The notes beneath the pieces are model-generated. The model searched no databases, was not told where the DNA came from, and saw only the letters and a list, made by a program, of their open reading frames with translations. The position numbers and the translations under genes were made by a program. A DNA stretch of 64,000 nt from Haemaphysalis longicornis (taxonomy: Eukaryota > Arthropoda > Arachnida > Ixodida > Ixodidae), in assembly GCA_013339765.2 (NCBI GenBank), contig JABSTR010001159.1, positions 36,001 to 100,000 on the forward strand. The letters are read 5' to 3'. Below are positions 23,340-33,320 of the stretch, piece after piece. Every line of letters begins with the position of its first letter. Within the stretch, counting starts at the first letter, position 1.

Positions 23340-23785
23340 CCGTGTTCAGACGCACAACGGCAGCGGCCCGGCTCCCAGGTATTCAGTTGCCTTTCGGCTG
23401 CCGATATTGAGAAAGAAATCGGCCGGAGTACGGCTTTAGGGCATCCGTTTTCCCTTCGGGAAGCGGTGTTCAGCCGAAGCACGGCAAGCGACCGGCCATA
23501 GGATATACGTATTCTTGTGGCAGTTTGTGTTCGAAAGAAGACCGGCAGTAGCGCGGCTGCCGCGCATCCGCTCCAACGGTGAACCGCACGTCCGGCGGCA
23601 GAACATTCGTTTCCTTCCGGCAGCCGGTGTTATAAAGGAGCCCGGCCGACTTACGGCCTCAGAATTAACGTTTTTCATTTGGTTAGCGGTCCTCGGTCGA
23701 ATTACGGCATACGAACGGCCGCAGAATTTTCGGCAACCGGTGTTCAAGAGGAGACGGGCCTTCGTAAGGTATCAGGTTTTACGTT
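23340..23785. repeat. Degenerate minisatellite, ~50-63 bp units
   Basis: The motif (G)GTGTTCA recurs at 23342, 23403 (degenerate), 23466, 23527, 23579 (degenerate), 23627, 23689 (degenerate) and 23740. Between occurrences there is a CGGCCG/TACGGC core and a CGTTTTC-TTCGGC tail. Spacing is 48-63 bp and units are diverged. Related GC-rich sequence extends left to about 23200. The long frames on both strands here come from the repeat and are not genes. Confidence 0.6.
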
Positions 23786-24069
23786 ATTATGCGAACAACG
23801 GCGCGCGTCTGGGCGCCGAGAATTCATGAACAGACGTGCTTGGAAGAAGACCCGCGCATGTAGGACCGGTTTTTCCCTGGGCGAAGAAACAGCCGTTAGG
23901 GAGTCGAATGGCGCAGATAAGTTTTTCATCCGCAAGGTGTTTCTGCGTTTTAAATGAACGAACTACGTTTGTCAAACAGTAATGAGTGTTCTAGGTGACC
24001 GGGCAAGGCGCAAGGACTCACTGGACATTACCAGGGGAACGTTGAGGCCATCTAAATGTCATTTATTGC

Positions 24070-24116
24070 CACAAGAAGACTGTGCACACCGAGGGGTGTG
24101 GCACAGTCTTCTTGTG
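24070..24116. repeat. Near-perfect 47 bp inverted repeat
   Basis: CACAAGAAGACTGTGC is followed by ACACC, a 4 bp spacer, GGTGT and then GCACAGTCTTCTTGTG. This gives a 16 bp stem, a one-base bulge and a further 5 bp. The tiny loop argues against a typical microRNA precursor. It may be the junction of two inverted repeat ends. Confidence 0.6.
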
Positions 24117-24499
24117 CCGAGCAAGCCGAGCAAGTGTCCAGCAAGCGGCTACCACGCAGGAGCTCAACCGGCGCCATGTCAGGGACTCCCCACCAAAGAA
24201 AGGCAAGGGCGCGCAAAAGAGCAAGTTTCTGGCTATTCTTCTCACAATAATACTGCGAAAACCAATGTGCACTATATTGTTTGTGATAAACGTAGAAGAG
24301 GCTAAGCTCGTGCATTGGTAGGCTCAACTTCGTGCCCTGCACTATGTTACTTCATGGGATTTTATGACTGTCTTTTTAGAAACAAGTGTGATTTTGAATT
24401 TGCCATAGTAACAGAGCCTTGTGAATGACGAAGCCTGGATGTTAATTTAGTTGAGGTGTTTGAAATAGAGATTAGCTACACTTGGGAAATGACTCATTT

Positions 24500-24900
24500 G
24501 GTTAAACATAATCGCCAGCATTCTAGCAAACACGGATTTCGTCGGGTTTTTCTTGCTCAACGCAGCCGTTGAGTTCACGCAGGATTTGGCTCTAGCAAAA
24601 GATAAGCTTAAAGTAGCTGACTATTGCATTGTGCGGCAAAAAAGCATTTGACCGTGTTTCGTATCACCTTCTTCTTAGTGCATTGCGAGAAATAAACTCA
24701 ATGAATCGGTTAGCCGAGTATATCTCTCTAAGACAGCAGTTGGTCGCTCTCAATGGTTGTGCTTCCGGATATATTCCCGCGCCCTCAGCAATACCCCAAG
24801 CACGGCCGCTCGATGGAAACTCAGTTGCGGGCCCTCTTTTGTTTGTGTGGCCTCAAATCTTTGAAAAAAAAATCACGCCATATCCACGAAATGAATGATG
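24500..24900 (+). pseudogene. CR1/L2-like LINE reverse transcriptase fragment
   Basis: The frame from 24629 reads KAFDRVSYHLLLSALREI, then RQQLVALNGCASGYIP and PLDGNSVAGPLLF. This matches the order D-x-KAFDRV, HxxLLxxL, R-Q-x-V-x-NG and the G-S-V-x-GPLLF box that precedes the YxDD motif in CR1-type RTs. Just upstream, the HGFRRVF-like stretch at 24530-24560 fits the preceding box in another frame. The YADD motif is not reached before the reading fails near 24870. Confidence 0.65.
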
Positions 24901-25112
24901 ATAATTGGGGTGAAGCTCGAGAGGGGCAGATCATCGGTAACCGTAACTCTTCCGTGAAAGTTCGCCCATTACATCATTAAGAAAGACGTAAGACTGTGTG
25001 CGTACATTGTACAAATCAACTTTTATTTTCGGAGTCAATGCTCCCAGGCCCAGACCTGGTCAAAGACCCCGCGCCATCGAGGACTACCCCGCACCTCTAC
25101 CACAATTTGTCA

Positions 25113-25445
25113 CGGAGGATGGGACCCAACGGTAAAGAAAGAACTTTTTATTTAGGGCGAACTTGTGCCCGAACAAGAGGAGAGGAAACGAGCAAAGCTC
25201 CTTGCGTCTCGTTCGATGTCCGAGAACGACTGCCTGCGTTTGTGGCGTGATCTCCCCCTCGCAGTGCACGTGCGTTCGCGCCTCCGTTGGCGAACACAGA
25301 CAAGCTCGCGCTCCCGGTGCCGAGTTTGCGCTGCCGGTTGCAGCCGGTTCTTGCACGTGCAACGCGGCCCACTTTGCGGCATCTCCGAAAGCATGCGGCG
25401 GTCACGTACCACGAGACACAAGGGATGGACAGACCCATGACTTAA
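25113..25445 (-). repeat. Possible solo LTR of a gypsy-like element
   Basis: The left edge (TTGTCACGGAGGATGGGACC, then TTTTTATTTAGGGCGAACTTGTGCCC) resembles the reversed 3' part of the LTR at 40.0 kb. That includes a reversed AATAAA signal and the GAACTTGTGCCC box. The right edge carries TTAAGGAGCTTCGCCCCTAA. No internal element is attached. The identification rests on short landmarks only. Confidence 0.35.
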
Positions 25446-25999
25446 GGAGCTTCGCCCCTAAAAATGATCGCGAATGACTTTGTAATGTACAGGACTATAG
25501 CGAATGATCATGATTCCGAATACTTGCAGCATGATTCAAATTAATAACATCCTGGTGTGGTGGTTCAGAAAAGTCGTTGAATCTTAAAAAGTGTGGTAAC
25601 GTCAACTTTACAAGAAAACCTTCATTGCAATTGAATGCGTATACAATCAATTACACTGCTTTAAGAACGGCCGGGGAATATAAATAACGAGGAGTTTATT
25701 TAACGAGTTGTTAGAGAAATAGGCACGTTCACAACATAAAAGTTACGGCTGCACGTGTTTTTGGCTTTCCGAGATAAAATTTCAGCGAACCTCCACCTAA
25801 CTCCAAAGAACAATCGTATTTCACTCATGTGCGCTCAATGTAGGAGTACGCATGTGTTTTCTGGGATCCCTACAGCAAAGAGCTGGTTGATAAGCTCGAA
25901 AACATACAGAACAGGGCAGTGCGATTTGTATAGAGTATTGGCACTGTCAACTTAGGATGACGGAAAGTAAAAGTAAACTCAAAAGGTAAGACGGCAAAG

Positions 26000-26340
26000 A
26001 TCATAGACGAAACCCGAAGTTGAATTTTTTTCGTAATATCTCTCATTTTGAAAACTGGAATAGAAGGGGAGAAGTATATCCAAGCGCCATTCTAGATATC
26101 CCAGAGTGGTATCGGTAGCTTGAAGCAAATTAATAACTTTCCTTTAAGGTGACTGACGCCTTGCGCGATTAATTTTATTTTAGATCAAGATGAGAGTGTC
26201 ATTATGTTCAACATATGATTTTATTCACTTTTATAATGACGATTTTCACGTGCTTTGTAGAATTATTTTGTTATTTGGTCTCATATTTTAAGTTTAGTGT
26301 TATGTATCTCCCTGCTGTAATGCATGCAAGGGAAAGCAGG
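26000..26340. other. No supported feature
   Basis: AT-rich sequence without recognisable motifs, ending in the AAAT-type microsatellite. Confidence 0.4.
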
Positions 26341-26342
26341 TA

Positions 26343-26440
26343 TCAAATAAATAAATAAATAAATAAAAAACTGAACAAATCAATCAAGAAATAAACAAAC
26401 AAATAAATAAATAAAAATAAAAAATAAATAAAAAATAAAC
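26343..26440. repeat. AAAT/AAATAAAC-type simple repeat
   Basis: About 100 bp of AAATAAATAAAT with interspersed AAC and AATC interruptions. The 102-codon minus-strand frame over it is a low-complexity artefact. Confidence 0.85.
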
Positions 26441-26449
26441 AACTTGCGG

Positions 26450-27115
26450 AGCTGCAAGTTCGCCTCCCACGGGTTGAGAACACTACGCATTCAAACTTGA
26501 CCAATGCAATATCTATTGCTCTATTCCTTGCAGTATCCAAGGTTTGCTGTATGAATACTACAATTGCTAAGTTATTTGTTTGAAAGAAATTATGAAACTC
26601 TTGTGTTCTGCCTTTCCTTGCGTGAACACAGAGGGATAGAACTGCAGCCATCTGAAGAAGAGCGTCATTCGCAACACGTCTGCAATTTTCTTAACGTAGT
26701 ACGACTTTAGAGGAAAATTAGGCTCTTTTGGACTATTCAGGAGTGTGCAGGTAACTCATGAAACATCCTACAAGATATATTGAAACTGAAAGTACTTTTT
26801 TCATCTCTTAGAGGATGAGCACTGTGAAAGATCATCAGAAAAGTTGATGGAGTGGAATATTTCTTTGTAAGAAAAATGGGCAAATACTGTATACATTTTG
26901 TGTGAAGTAAATTATATTGAATGCTGCTGAGTGTTTTGTAGAGTACCGAACCGCTTCGTAAAAATTATTCGCACCGGTTCTATAAAAAAACTGATCAAGA
27001 TGCTGTTGTAAAAATAGTTGATTTATTCAGAGCATGAATGTGTTGTCTTAAAAGAAATTGCCTAAAAGCGGCACTTTCATCTTTGTGAAATTCAACCCAC
27101 TAAAGTATGCGCCTT
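26450..27115. other. No supported feature
   Basis: No domain or repeat structure recognised between the microsatellite and the poly-C run. Confidence 0.35.
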
Positions 27116-27116
27116 C

Positions 27117-27117
<1 letters not shown>

Positions 27118-27146
<29 letters not shown>
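27118..27146. repeat. Poly-C tract, 29 nt
   Basis: An uninterrupted run of C. Its length is likely to vary between reads or individuals and may mark an assembly-sensitive point. Confidence 0.9.
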
Positions 27147-27147
<1 letters not shown>

Positions 27148-27526
27148 TCCTTCCTTGTTTATTACAGGTAAGTCGCCCCACAGGAGATATCAGGACCTGG
27201 AGAATACATCTATTCCAGCTCTGCAAAGAAATCAATATTTGCTGTATTCAACAGTAAAACAGGCACAGCAATTAAAGGAACGACCATTTGTGAGCACTGT
27301 CGAATAAATTATTTTGGCGGAAACTGACACTGATAATTAAGCCAGGCTGCGCTGAAGGGCTGGACGGCAGGAGGTTGCGCGCGGCCTCACTTTGATGTGG
27401 GTGCATTGGACCCAAAATGGTGGGTTTGTGCTGCTGTACAGCGCGATTGAGTCATATGCTTGCGCTAAATGCAGTGGTCGGCCACCGGCCTCAGTACAGG
27501 TAACGTACTGTGGCTGAACTACAATG

Positions 27527-27998
27527 CCCGTAGCGCGTTCTCCCAAACCATATCACGTAGGTGCCATGGCCGACCACACCCCCTAAGCAGCGGCGCAGCC
27601 AATGAGGTTAAAAAAATTGCAATTTTTTTAACTTCCTTGGACGCAGCACCGTGACGTCTCTACCTATATGTGCGCGACTTCATGCGAGGTGGACTTTTTC
27701 TCTTTCCCCCTCCCCTCATTTCGGCTGCTCGGCAGGCGGCCGACGGTTTCGCTCCGTGGGCGGGGCTGGCCTGCGGCTCTGGGGTAGCTGATGCACATGT
27801 GGCAGAAGCTAACCTTTTGTACCTGAGCCCCTGATCTCTCCGCGCTCTTCTTGCGCACCTGCAAGTTGACGCTGACCTCCAATCGTGTTCCAAGATAAGC
27901 GCTCGACTCGGTGCTCGAAGTGCGCCCGCGCGGATGTACGCTTTCACGCTCATGTGGCAATTATAAACGCTCCGGAAAGCAAACACTCTCATTGAAGG
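27527..27998 (+). repeat. GC-rich dispersed repeat, copy A (~470 bp)
   Basis: This block is present inverted at 32052-32523, shorter at 53681-54040, and partly at 31770-32045. Shared landmarks in order are CGACCACACCCCCTAAGCAG, the AT palindrome at 27607-27632, CGCGACTTCATGCGA, GGTTTCGCTCCGTGGGCGGG, TTGTACCTGAGCCCCTGA and TTGACGCTGACCTCC. The end is CGGAAAGCAAACACTCTC. No coding domain or clear terminal inverted repeat is visible. The 190-codon frame 27911-28483 only crosses its edge. Confidence 0.75.
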
Positions 27999-27999
27999 C

Positions 28000-29670
28000 T
28001 CAACCTACAGCACAGAGAAGGGTATACAATGGACCTCTCCCTGTTTGTAAACAACGTGACGTCACTAAGCGCACGTGCGCGACGGGTGGCGCCTGCTGGC
28101 GGCCGCGAAGTGAGGTTGCGGTTGGCAGAAAGCGCCTCCGCCGACGGCACGGCCTGGCCGCGCGGCGCCAGAAAGGAACAATGTGCCGTTGGTTCGGGCC
28201 GTCACTGGCTTCCCACATTGCAGGTGGGGGTGTAGTTATCCTAGCTGTGGCTGTAGCACCTCCATGTAGCTTTCCGCATGTACAACCTCCTCAACACTTT
28301 CGTTTACCGCGGTCAACTGAACGGCGATGCTCTCGGATAATCAGTGCGCGGCAGCACAGCCTAAACGAGTCATTTCGAAGGTTGGTGCTGTTGCGACGCA
28401 TCCCAAAATGTTTTTTAAGATTATTTGTGTTCGGACACATACCAAGGAAAGCTAATTTATTGTTACTTTCGAGGTCCGCTTAAGCTAAGCGCGGTGCCTC
28501 AGGCAGCTAAACGCTCCCTGTTCTTGGTCTCTTTGCGTTGCCCGGAGACAGTGGCGTACACACGATTTTATGTCGAGGGGAAAAGGAAAGGTAAAGCATG
28601 AAAGGATTAAATAGTAAAATCAGCAGCAACGAAACAAAAATATGAAGAGCAAAAGGCAAAAATTATTCCAATAAAAATATCGCGATGATGTCGTTCTCTA
28701 CGAGATTGACCGATTGTTTTCTTACCTTTACCCCAGTAAAATTTTGAAATGGTTCATCGTCATTGTGAGAGTAACATAGCAGCCACATATGGTTAGTGCG
28801 TATATCTTGCGACAGTGCACTGAAATATTTTCGGTAGTCATTATTTCATGATAGTTAAAGCTAGTGTCCATGTACGCACGCTGCATACGCCAGCGTCGAA
28901 AGGCCGCAACAAATGAATACATTCACTGAGTCTGTTCGCTATTAGGACAAACACATTTTTCGAGTCGTGTGAACGGCCCAGCTCACGCCGAAGGCACGAT
29001 GCTACATGTGAGCACGACAAGCATCTCAGTTTTCTGGCATCCTCAAGGCAGAATATAACTGATCAAGGTAAAAATTTATTGTACTTACAAGCAATGAATT
29101 TCGTTCGTTTTGAACAGATCCCCCAATAACAAAAGACCAAGCTTGTCGTTGTCTATCAGGCGGCCGGCGGCTATCGCGGATCCCTCTTCGAAAAATTTAT
29201 TTCGCGTCACCTAAGCAGGTTAGACATTCATTGTGTTTTTAATACAGTGCTCACCTCCTCAAAACATGACAATATTTCGCAGCAAGAAAATTTCCGTCTG
29301 CCCCCTCCTGCCTCTCCCTATTTCACTTGAGAAAATGTCTGCTGGTGCTGCATGATAGCAGATGGTTGATAAACAGTATCAGTTCATTGCACGAATCAGC
29401 GCGGACTGCCGATGTAGACGGTATGATTGCGCTTTTAGAGAACAGCTGAAGTTCGAGAATGCGAAATGTTGCTACGAGTAAGAGCAGACTAGGTCGCTGC
29501 TTTGGCTGCCAGCCTCTTCGGCACATTGCGCGCATCCACAACACACGCCGACTTTACCTCTGTGAAGACTCCGAAAAGTCTAATGCCGCTGATTTTGCTT
29601 GCAAAATTTGGGTAGCCGAGAGCGCAGCAGCCCACCGGCATCAGAAAAGCCAACACGTAAAAAAAAATTC
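28000..29670. other. No supported gene
   Basis: GC-rich to about 28250, then ordinary sequence. Frames here are short or overlap the neighbouring repeat. Confidence 0.35.
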
Positions 29671-29772
29671 CACTTTTGCGCGCGTCTAATGCGGCCTCAC
29701 TGCATACGCGCCGCGCGCCGGTCCGAATGTTTTGCCAACCACCCTCCCGGCCACGCCCCGCACGTGCGATTT

Positions 29773-29873
29773 CCGTGACGTCACGGCCGCCGCGTGACGT
29801 ACCCCGGGAGAGTTCTATTGAGTTGGGTGCTCTTTCACTATATACACACCTCAAAAAACGATTCGGCGCTGCA
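29773..29873 (+). promoter_or_regulatory. CRE-like palindrome followed by a possible 5' exon end
   Basis: CCGTGACGTCACGG (29773-29786) contains a full TGACGTCA cAMP-response-type site, and a half site TGACGT follows at 29795-29800. A TATATA lies at 29839. CAG|GTAAGG at 29871-29880 is a strong 5' splice-site match. Together they could be a promoter with a short first exon. The TATA is too close to the donor for a normal exon, and no downstream exon was found, so chance or a mobile-element promoter is just as likely. Confidence 0.25.
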
Positions 29874-29999
29874 GGTAAGGATTACAGTAAAGGCAGAGAT
29901 TACCCATGACTACATTTACAATTTGTCCTACTCTTGCGAAATATTACAGCTACATGAGCCGCTACATTTTGGCACTTTCATAAGCACTATTACATTGAA

Positions 30000-30690
30000 T
30001 TTCGTTAACATTAACTTCATTGCATTATTCTTTATCAGGAACAGTGCCACTAAGGAAAACACATTTTGTTAACTGCAATGCAAGGTGTGAATCGTTTTTG
30101 CAAGGGTGATACGTTGATAAGAAAGACACCAGTTCAAACGTACACGTTTTACACTCGGTGATAAATTCTGCAAAATTTGCACTGCTGGTCATAACAATTT
30201 ATGGAAACAATATCGAAAATATATACCAACCAAGGGCTAAGTAATAGTTGGATTGTACAGCTACTGAAGTACTCGAGGAGTTTGATATATGTCTTCTGTA
30301 CAGGGCTATTGGCCACAGTCTCTTCACTGAAGCGATCACGCCGAGTTTGATATCAGTAATCATGCGTGCTACCACTCAGACTGTTGCAAATGTCGATTAG
30401 TTATTTTTAACCATTTGTGCTTCATGCACACATAGATTTTGCTGCATAAGATACGTTATCTATAAATAGACAGCTCCAGCAGGATCCGAATGGCGCTGAG
30501 CCACCAGCTTTTAACTCTAGGTCCTGCCCCTGCGACTGAACAGGAACATGTTAGTCGGGTTCGTGACGATCACACCGCACTAAAAGCAATTTCCGAGTAC
30601 GCCGTTGAAAACAGACTCTACAAATTGGTGTAGCAGCCTGGCCGACTTCCCCGTTCGGTCTACAATGTGAACTGTCTGCAGCGTGCACTG
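30000..30690. other. No supported feature
   Basis: No recognisable domain or repeat. Just downstream (30665-30750), GTGTGAAC recurs four times as a loose short repeat. Confidence 0.35.
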
Positions 30691-30889
30691 TTTTCAGTGT
30701 GAACCGCATTGTCTACAGTGTGAACTGTACATTTAGGTGTGAACTGTGCGTTTTGCTGCCACTGACTGACTTTAATGTGTTCATTTTGCGATTAGGACCC
30801 CAAGACTGCAACTGTGTTCATTGTGCGAGTTGTGACCTTCCCCTTTTCTTTACAACAATGCTCCCACAGGGCCCAGGGCCTCTCATTTA

Positions 30890-31085
30890 TAACGCGTTAC
30901 ACTCACTCAGATACGTATATTCTTTTCGCTGGGACTAATGAGTAGTTGCCCGTGAGCTTGAAGTCACGGTAGTCGCAGCAGAGATAAAACTAAGTAAAAA
31001 AGTTATCTCCTTGGCGCACTATTTTTGCGATAGTGATCTCGGAGTCAAAACAGCGGCAAAAAATTGTCACTTTTAGAGATCCACT
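30890..31085 (-). pseudogene. Possible Ty3/gypsy RT scrap
   Basis: A minus-strand reading gives EITIAK...LCCDYRDFK and then NYSLVPAKRIYVSE. This loosely follows the gypsy pattern SPxxxxxKKDG...CVDYRxLN...YPLPRIDD. It is broken by a stop, and only the CxDYRxx core is persuasive. Confidence 0.3.
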
Positions 31086-31314
31086 GATGGGTATAGATGA
31101 GCAGTTTGTGTCTGTTTGCTGCGACGCATTTTTAGCTACCACATATATAGATTTCTGCAGTGTCTGGCCTTTTAATTCGCCAGCATTGTGTCACAGCTCG
31201 CGCCTCAACTGTAAGCCACACACACGCAAAAAAGTATACAAATGTATAAACAAGAAATAGCAGGAATAAAAATATAAATAGTACAACACAAGTTGCAAAA
31301 CGCCGCCTCGCGTA

Positions 31315-31635
31315 CTACAACGCTTCGTATCGAAAAACATACCTTTCGCCCCGTTTCTGGACCTTTTGGACAATCCAGGTTGTGTTTCTGCACCAACTGT
31401 ACGTGTCCATGAAGGCGTTGACTGCTACTTCGTCAGGCAGGTTCGCGCGGAACACAGACTCATGATTTGTTGACGCGAGGTCATCTCTGACGACCTCGAG
31501 CGGCTGCTCGTGCTTATTCATGAAGCAGAAGTTATAAGCTTCGCGACCATCGCGTGAATGCGCGGGGACGCGCGTGGCGCACACAATTATGAGAACGGAC
31601 CTTGTGATGGGCAGTTCTGCGCGAGTGCGAGGCAC
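31315..31635 (-). pseudogene. Possible exon of a MULE/ZSWIM-like protein (N-terminal W-R-Y domain)
   Basis: The 106-codon frame contains SVFRANLPDEVAVNAFMDTY followed by NTTWIVQKV...RGERYVFRYEAL. I associate this pattern (acidic helix, then TTWxV...G-R-x-x-Y) with a domain near the N-terminus of MULE-like or ZSWIM-type transposon proteins. A good 5' splice donor (GAAAG|GTATGT) lies inside it at about 31348-31338 on the minus strand, just before the frame would normally continue to a Cys/His pair. It could therefore be an exon ending there. No other exon was found. The assignment is from memory of the pattern only. Confidence 0.3.
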
Positions 31636-31769
31636 AGACGAGTATGGCGAATAACACGCTCGCTGATGTTCGCAGCAGACGAGCGACCGACGTACGCGTG
31701 TGCTTTCGACCGAATGAGAGCAAACGTTCTGCGCTTCGGTAGGGAGTCCAAAGGACCACCCAAGACCAA

Positions 31770-32045
31770 AAAAAAAACATTTTTGCCTTCACTTTATTGG
31801 GAGTGCTTGCCTTCCGGAATGTAAACAATAACTACATATGTACGTGCAAAAGCATCCATCCGCGCGCGCACTTTGAGCAACGCGCCGAGCGCTAGCTTAA
31901 CTAGGAACAGCATGGGAGACGAGCGACTGACGGCGCACAAGAGAGCGCGGAGAGCGAGCTTCATCTTCCCACCGCGTACGCCAGGCTTGTGCTAGGAGCG
32001 AAACCATCGGCCGCCGCGAAGCAGCGCGATCACAAAAGATCAAAA
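31770..32045 (-). repeat. GC-rich dispersed repeat, partial copy B
   Basis: It runs directly before copy C in the same orientation and shares the reversed end of the family: TTCCGGAATGTAAAC, CATCCATCCGCGCGCGCACT, AGCGCGGAGAG and GAGCGAAACCATCGGCCGC. It then stops near 32045. Copies B and C form a short direct tandem. Confidence 0.6.
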
Positions 32046-32051
32046 CAAATT

Positions 32052-32523
32052 TTTGTTTTAATTTTTACGAGAGTGTTTACTTTCCGGGACTTGTATAATT
32101 GCCACATGTACGTGAAAGCGTCCATCCGCGAGCGCGCACTTCGAGCACCGAGCCGAGCGCCTATCTAGGAACACGATCGGAGGTCAGCGTCAACTTGCAG
32201 GCGCGCAAGAAGAGCGCGGAGAGATCAGGGGCTCAGGTACAAAAGGTTAACTTCTATCACATGTGCGTCAGCTTCCCCAGCGCCGCAGGCCAGCCCCGCC
32301 CACGGAGCGAAACCATCGGCCGCTCGCAAAGCAGCCGAAACGAGGGGAGAGGGAAAAAAGAAAAAAATCCACATCGCATGAAGTCGCGCACATAGTAGAG
32401 ACGTCACGGTGCGGCGTCCAAGGAGGTTAAAAAATTGATATTTTTTTAACCTTATCGGCTGCGCCGCTGCTTAGGGGGTGTGGTCGGCCTGGGCCCTCAC
32501 GGGATAAGGTTTAGAATACGCGC
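32052..32523 (-). repeat. GC-rich dispersed repeat, copy C (inverted relative to copy A)
   Basis: Reverse-complement match to 27527-27998 along its full length, including the AT-rich near-palindrome (32425-32450, here imperfect). Copies A and C form a 470 bp inverted pair separated by 4.05 kb, which could pair in RNA or promote inversion. Confidence 0.75.
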
Positions 32524-32830
32524 CCGTAGCACTGCCGAATTTCCGGCAGCTTTAGTCCGGCTGGAGTCCGACGACCGCATCTCGGCTGTCCTCCGGTGGC
32601 CGTACTTCGGCCGCACACGGGTGGTTTAGGGATGGCCGGAGCCCTACGGCTGGAATCTGGTCGTATGAACATAAGGCAGTCGACTGGCCGAAGGACACTG
32701 GCCGTTGGACAGGGATGGGAGTACTGCCGTATACGGTCAAAATGCCCACATTTGGACACGGGCTGAACATGGTTGCCCGAGAAAGGCCGGGCAGAAAATC
32801 AGCGGCCAAAGTACACCGGCGTGAGTAAGC
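32523..32830. repeat. Degenerate CGG-rich minisatellite
   Basis: Recurrent CCGGCxGxAxTCCG, GGCCGTACTTCGGCCG, ATGGCCGGAGCCCTACGGC and TGGCCG motifs are spaced by roughly 25-60 bp. The composition and CGGCC/TACGGC vocabulary match the array at 23340-23785, so both may be old copies of one satellite. Frames through it are artefacts. Confidence 0.45.
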
Positions 32831-32842
32831 CCGAACAGTCCT

Positions 32843-33278
32843 GGGTTTGGAAATGAGGGGCTCGTTAGGAAATACAGAAAGAAATGCCGGCAGTCTACAA
32901 CGCCAAAGAGGGCATAGGGGAATGGATAGACTATTTTTTAACGTTAGTGACGTTAAATTTTTAATATTTATTAATTACGTGAGAAAGAACGAAAGAAAAA
33001 CACGCGCCCAGAGTGGGGACCGAACCCACGCCTTTCGATTAGATCTTGAATGCCTTACCAATTCGGCTATCTGGGCGATTGTGTTCTCCTTCACTTTCTG
33101 GGGTATTTACATTTACTTCAACTGTATCAGACGCATGAGGGTGGTAGCCAGCGCCACTCAGACTACACGGGGAGAAGGGGACCTTCTTTTCATCCCCCGG
33201 GGCGGGACGCGAACGTGTCCAGCCTGACATAAGCGGGTAACTGGCAGCAAACCCTCTTATGGTACCTCGGCATCAAGG
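32843..33278 (-). repeat. tRNA-core repeat, copy 1 (~436 bp)
   Basis: A complete unit starting GGGTTTGGAAATGAGGGG and ending GGCATCAAG. It contains the CCGGCAGTCTACAACGC box, a TTTTTTAACGTTAGTGACGTTA region, a tRNA-like module (33006-33076, minus strand) and the block CCACTCAGACTACACGGGGA. It repeats directly at 33321-33737 and inverted at 33750-34116. Confidence 0.8.
33006..33076 (-). tRNA. tRNA-like module in repeat (Arg UCU-like, doubtful anticodon)
   Basis: The 71 nt fold as a complete cloverleaf. The acceptor GCCCAGA pairs with TCTGGGC (7/7) and the D arm is GCCGAATTGGTAAGGC. The anticodon stem is TTCAA/TCGAA with one mismatch, the variable loop has four bases, and the T arm is GTGGG/CCCAC (5/5). 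The A box reads TAGCCGAATTGG and the B box GGTTCGGTCC, so Pol III promoter elements are nearly intact. The anticodon loop GATCTAA has A instead of the universal U at position 33, which argues against a working decoding tRNA. Being inside a repeat makes a tRNA-derived SINE-like origin more likely. Confidence 0.55.
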
Positions 33279-33320
33279 CTGCCAGAATCGAGGCTCTCGT
33301 TAAGCTTTCGCATGATAATA

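Noticed and set aside
23340..23785. CRISPR-like array
   Set aside because: Units are diverged and adjacent with no unique spacers, and no cas gene or prokaryotic context is present. It is a minisatellite.
23171..23957. Overlapping 90-104 codon frames on both strands
   Set aside because: They come from the degenerate minisatellite, whose units are GC-rich and stop-poor.
25163..25477. Frames of 89-104 codons on both strands
   Set aside because: They lie in the GC-rich LTR-like segment and lack protein-family features.
27911..28483. 190-codon plus-strand frame
   Set aside because: It starts inside GC-rich repeat copy A and runs on in GC-rich DNA. It has no domain, and the length is explained by low stop density.
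33006..33076. Functional tRNA-Arg gene
   Set aside because: The cloverleaf is complete, but position 33 is A, the T loop has G at 58, and it lies in a repeat with two other copies.
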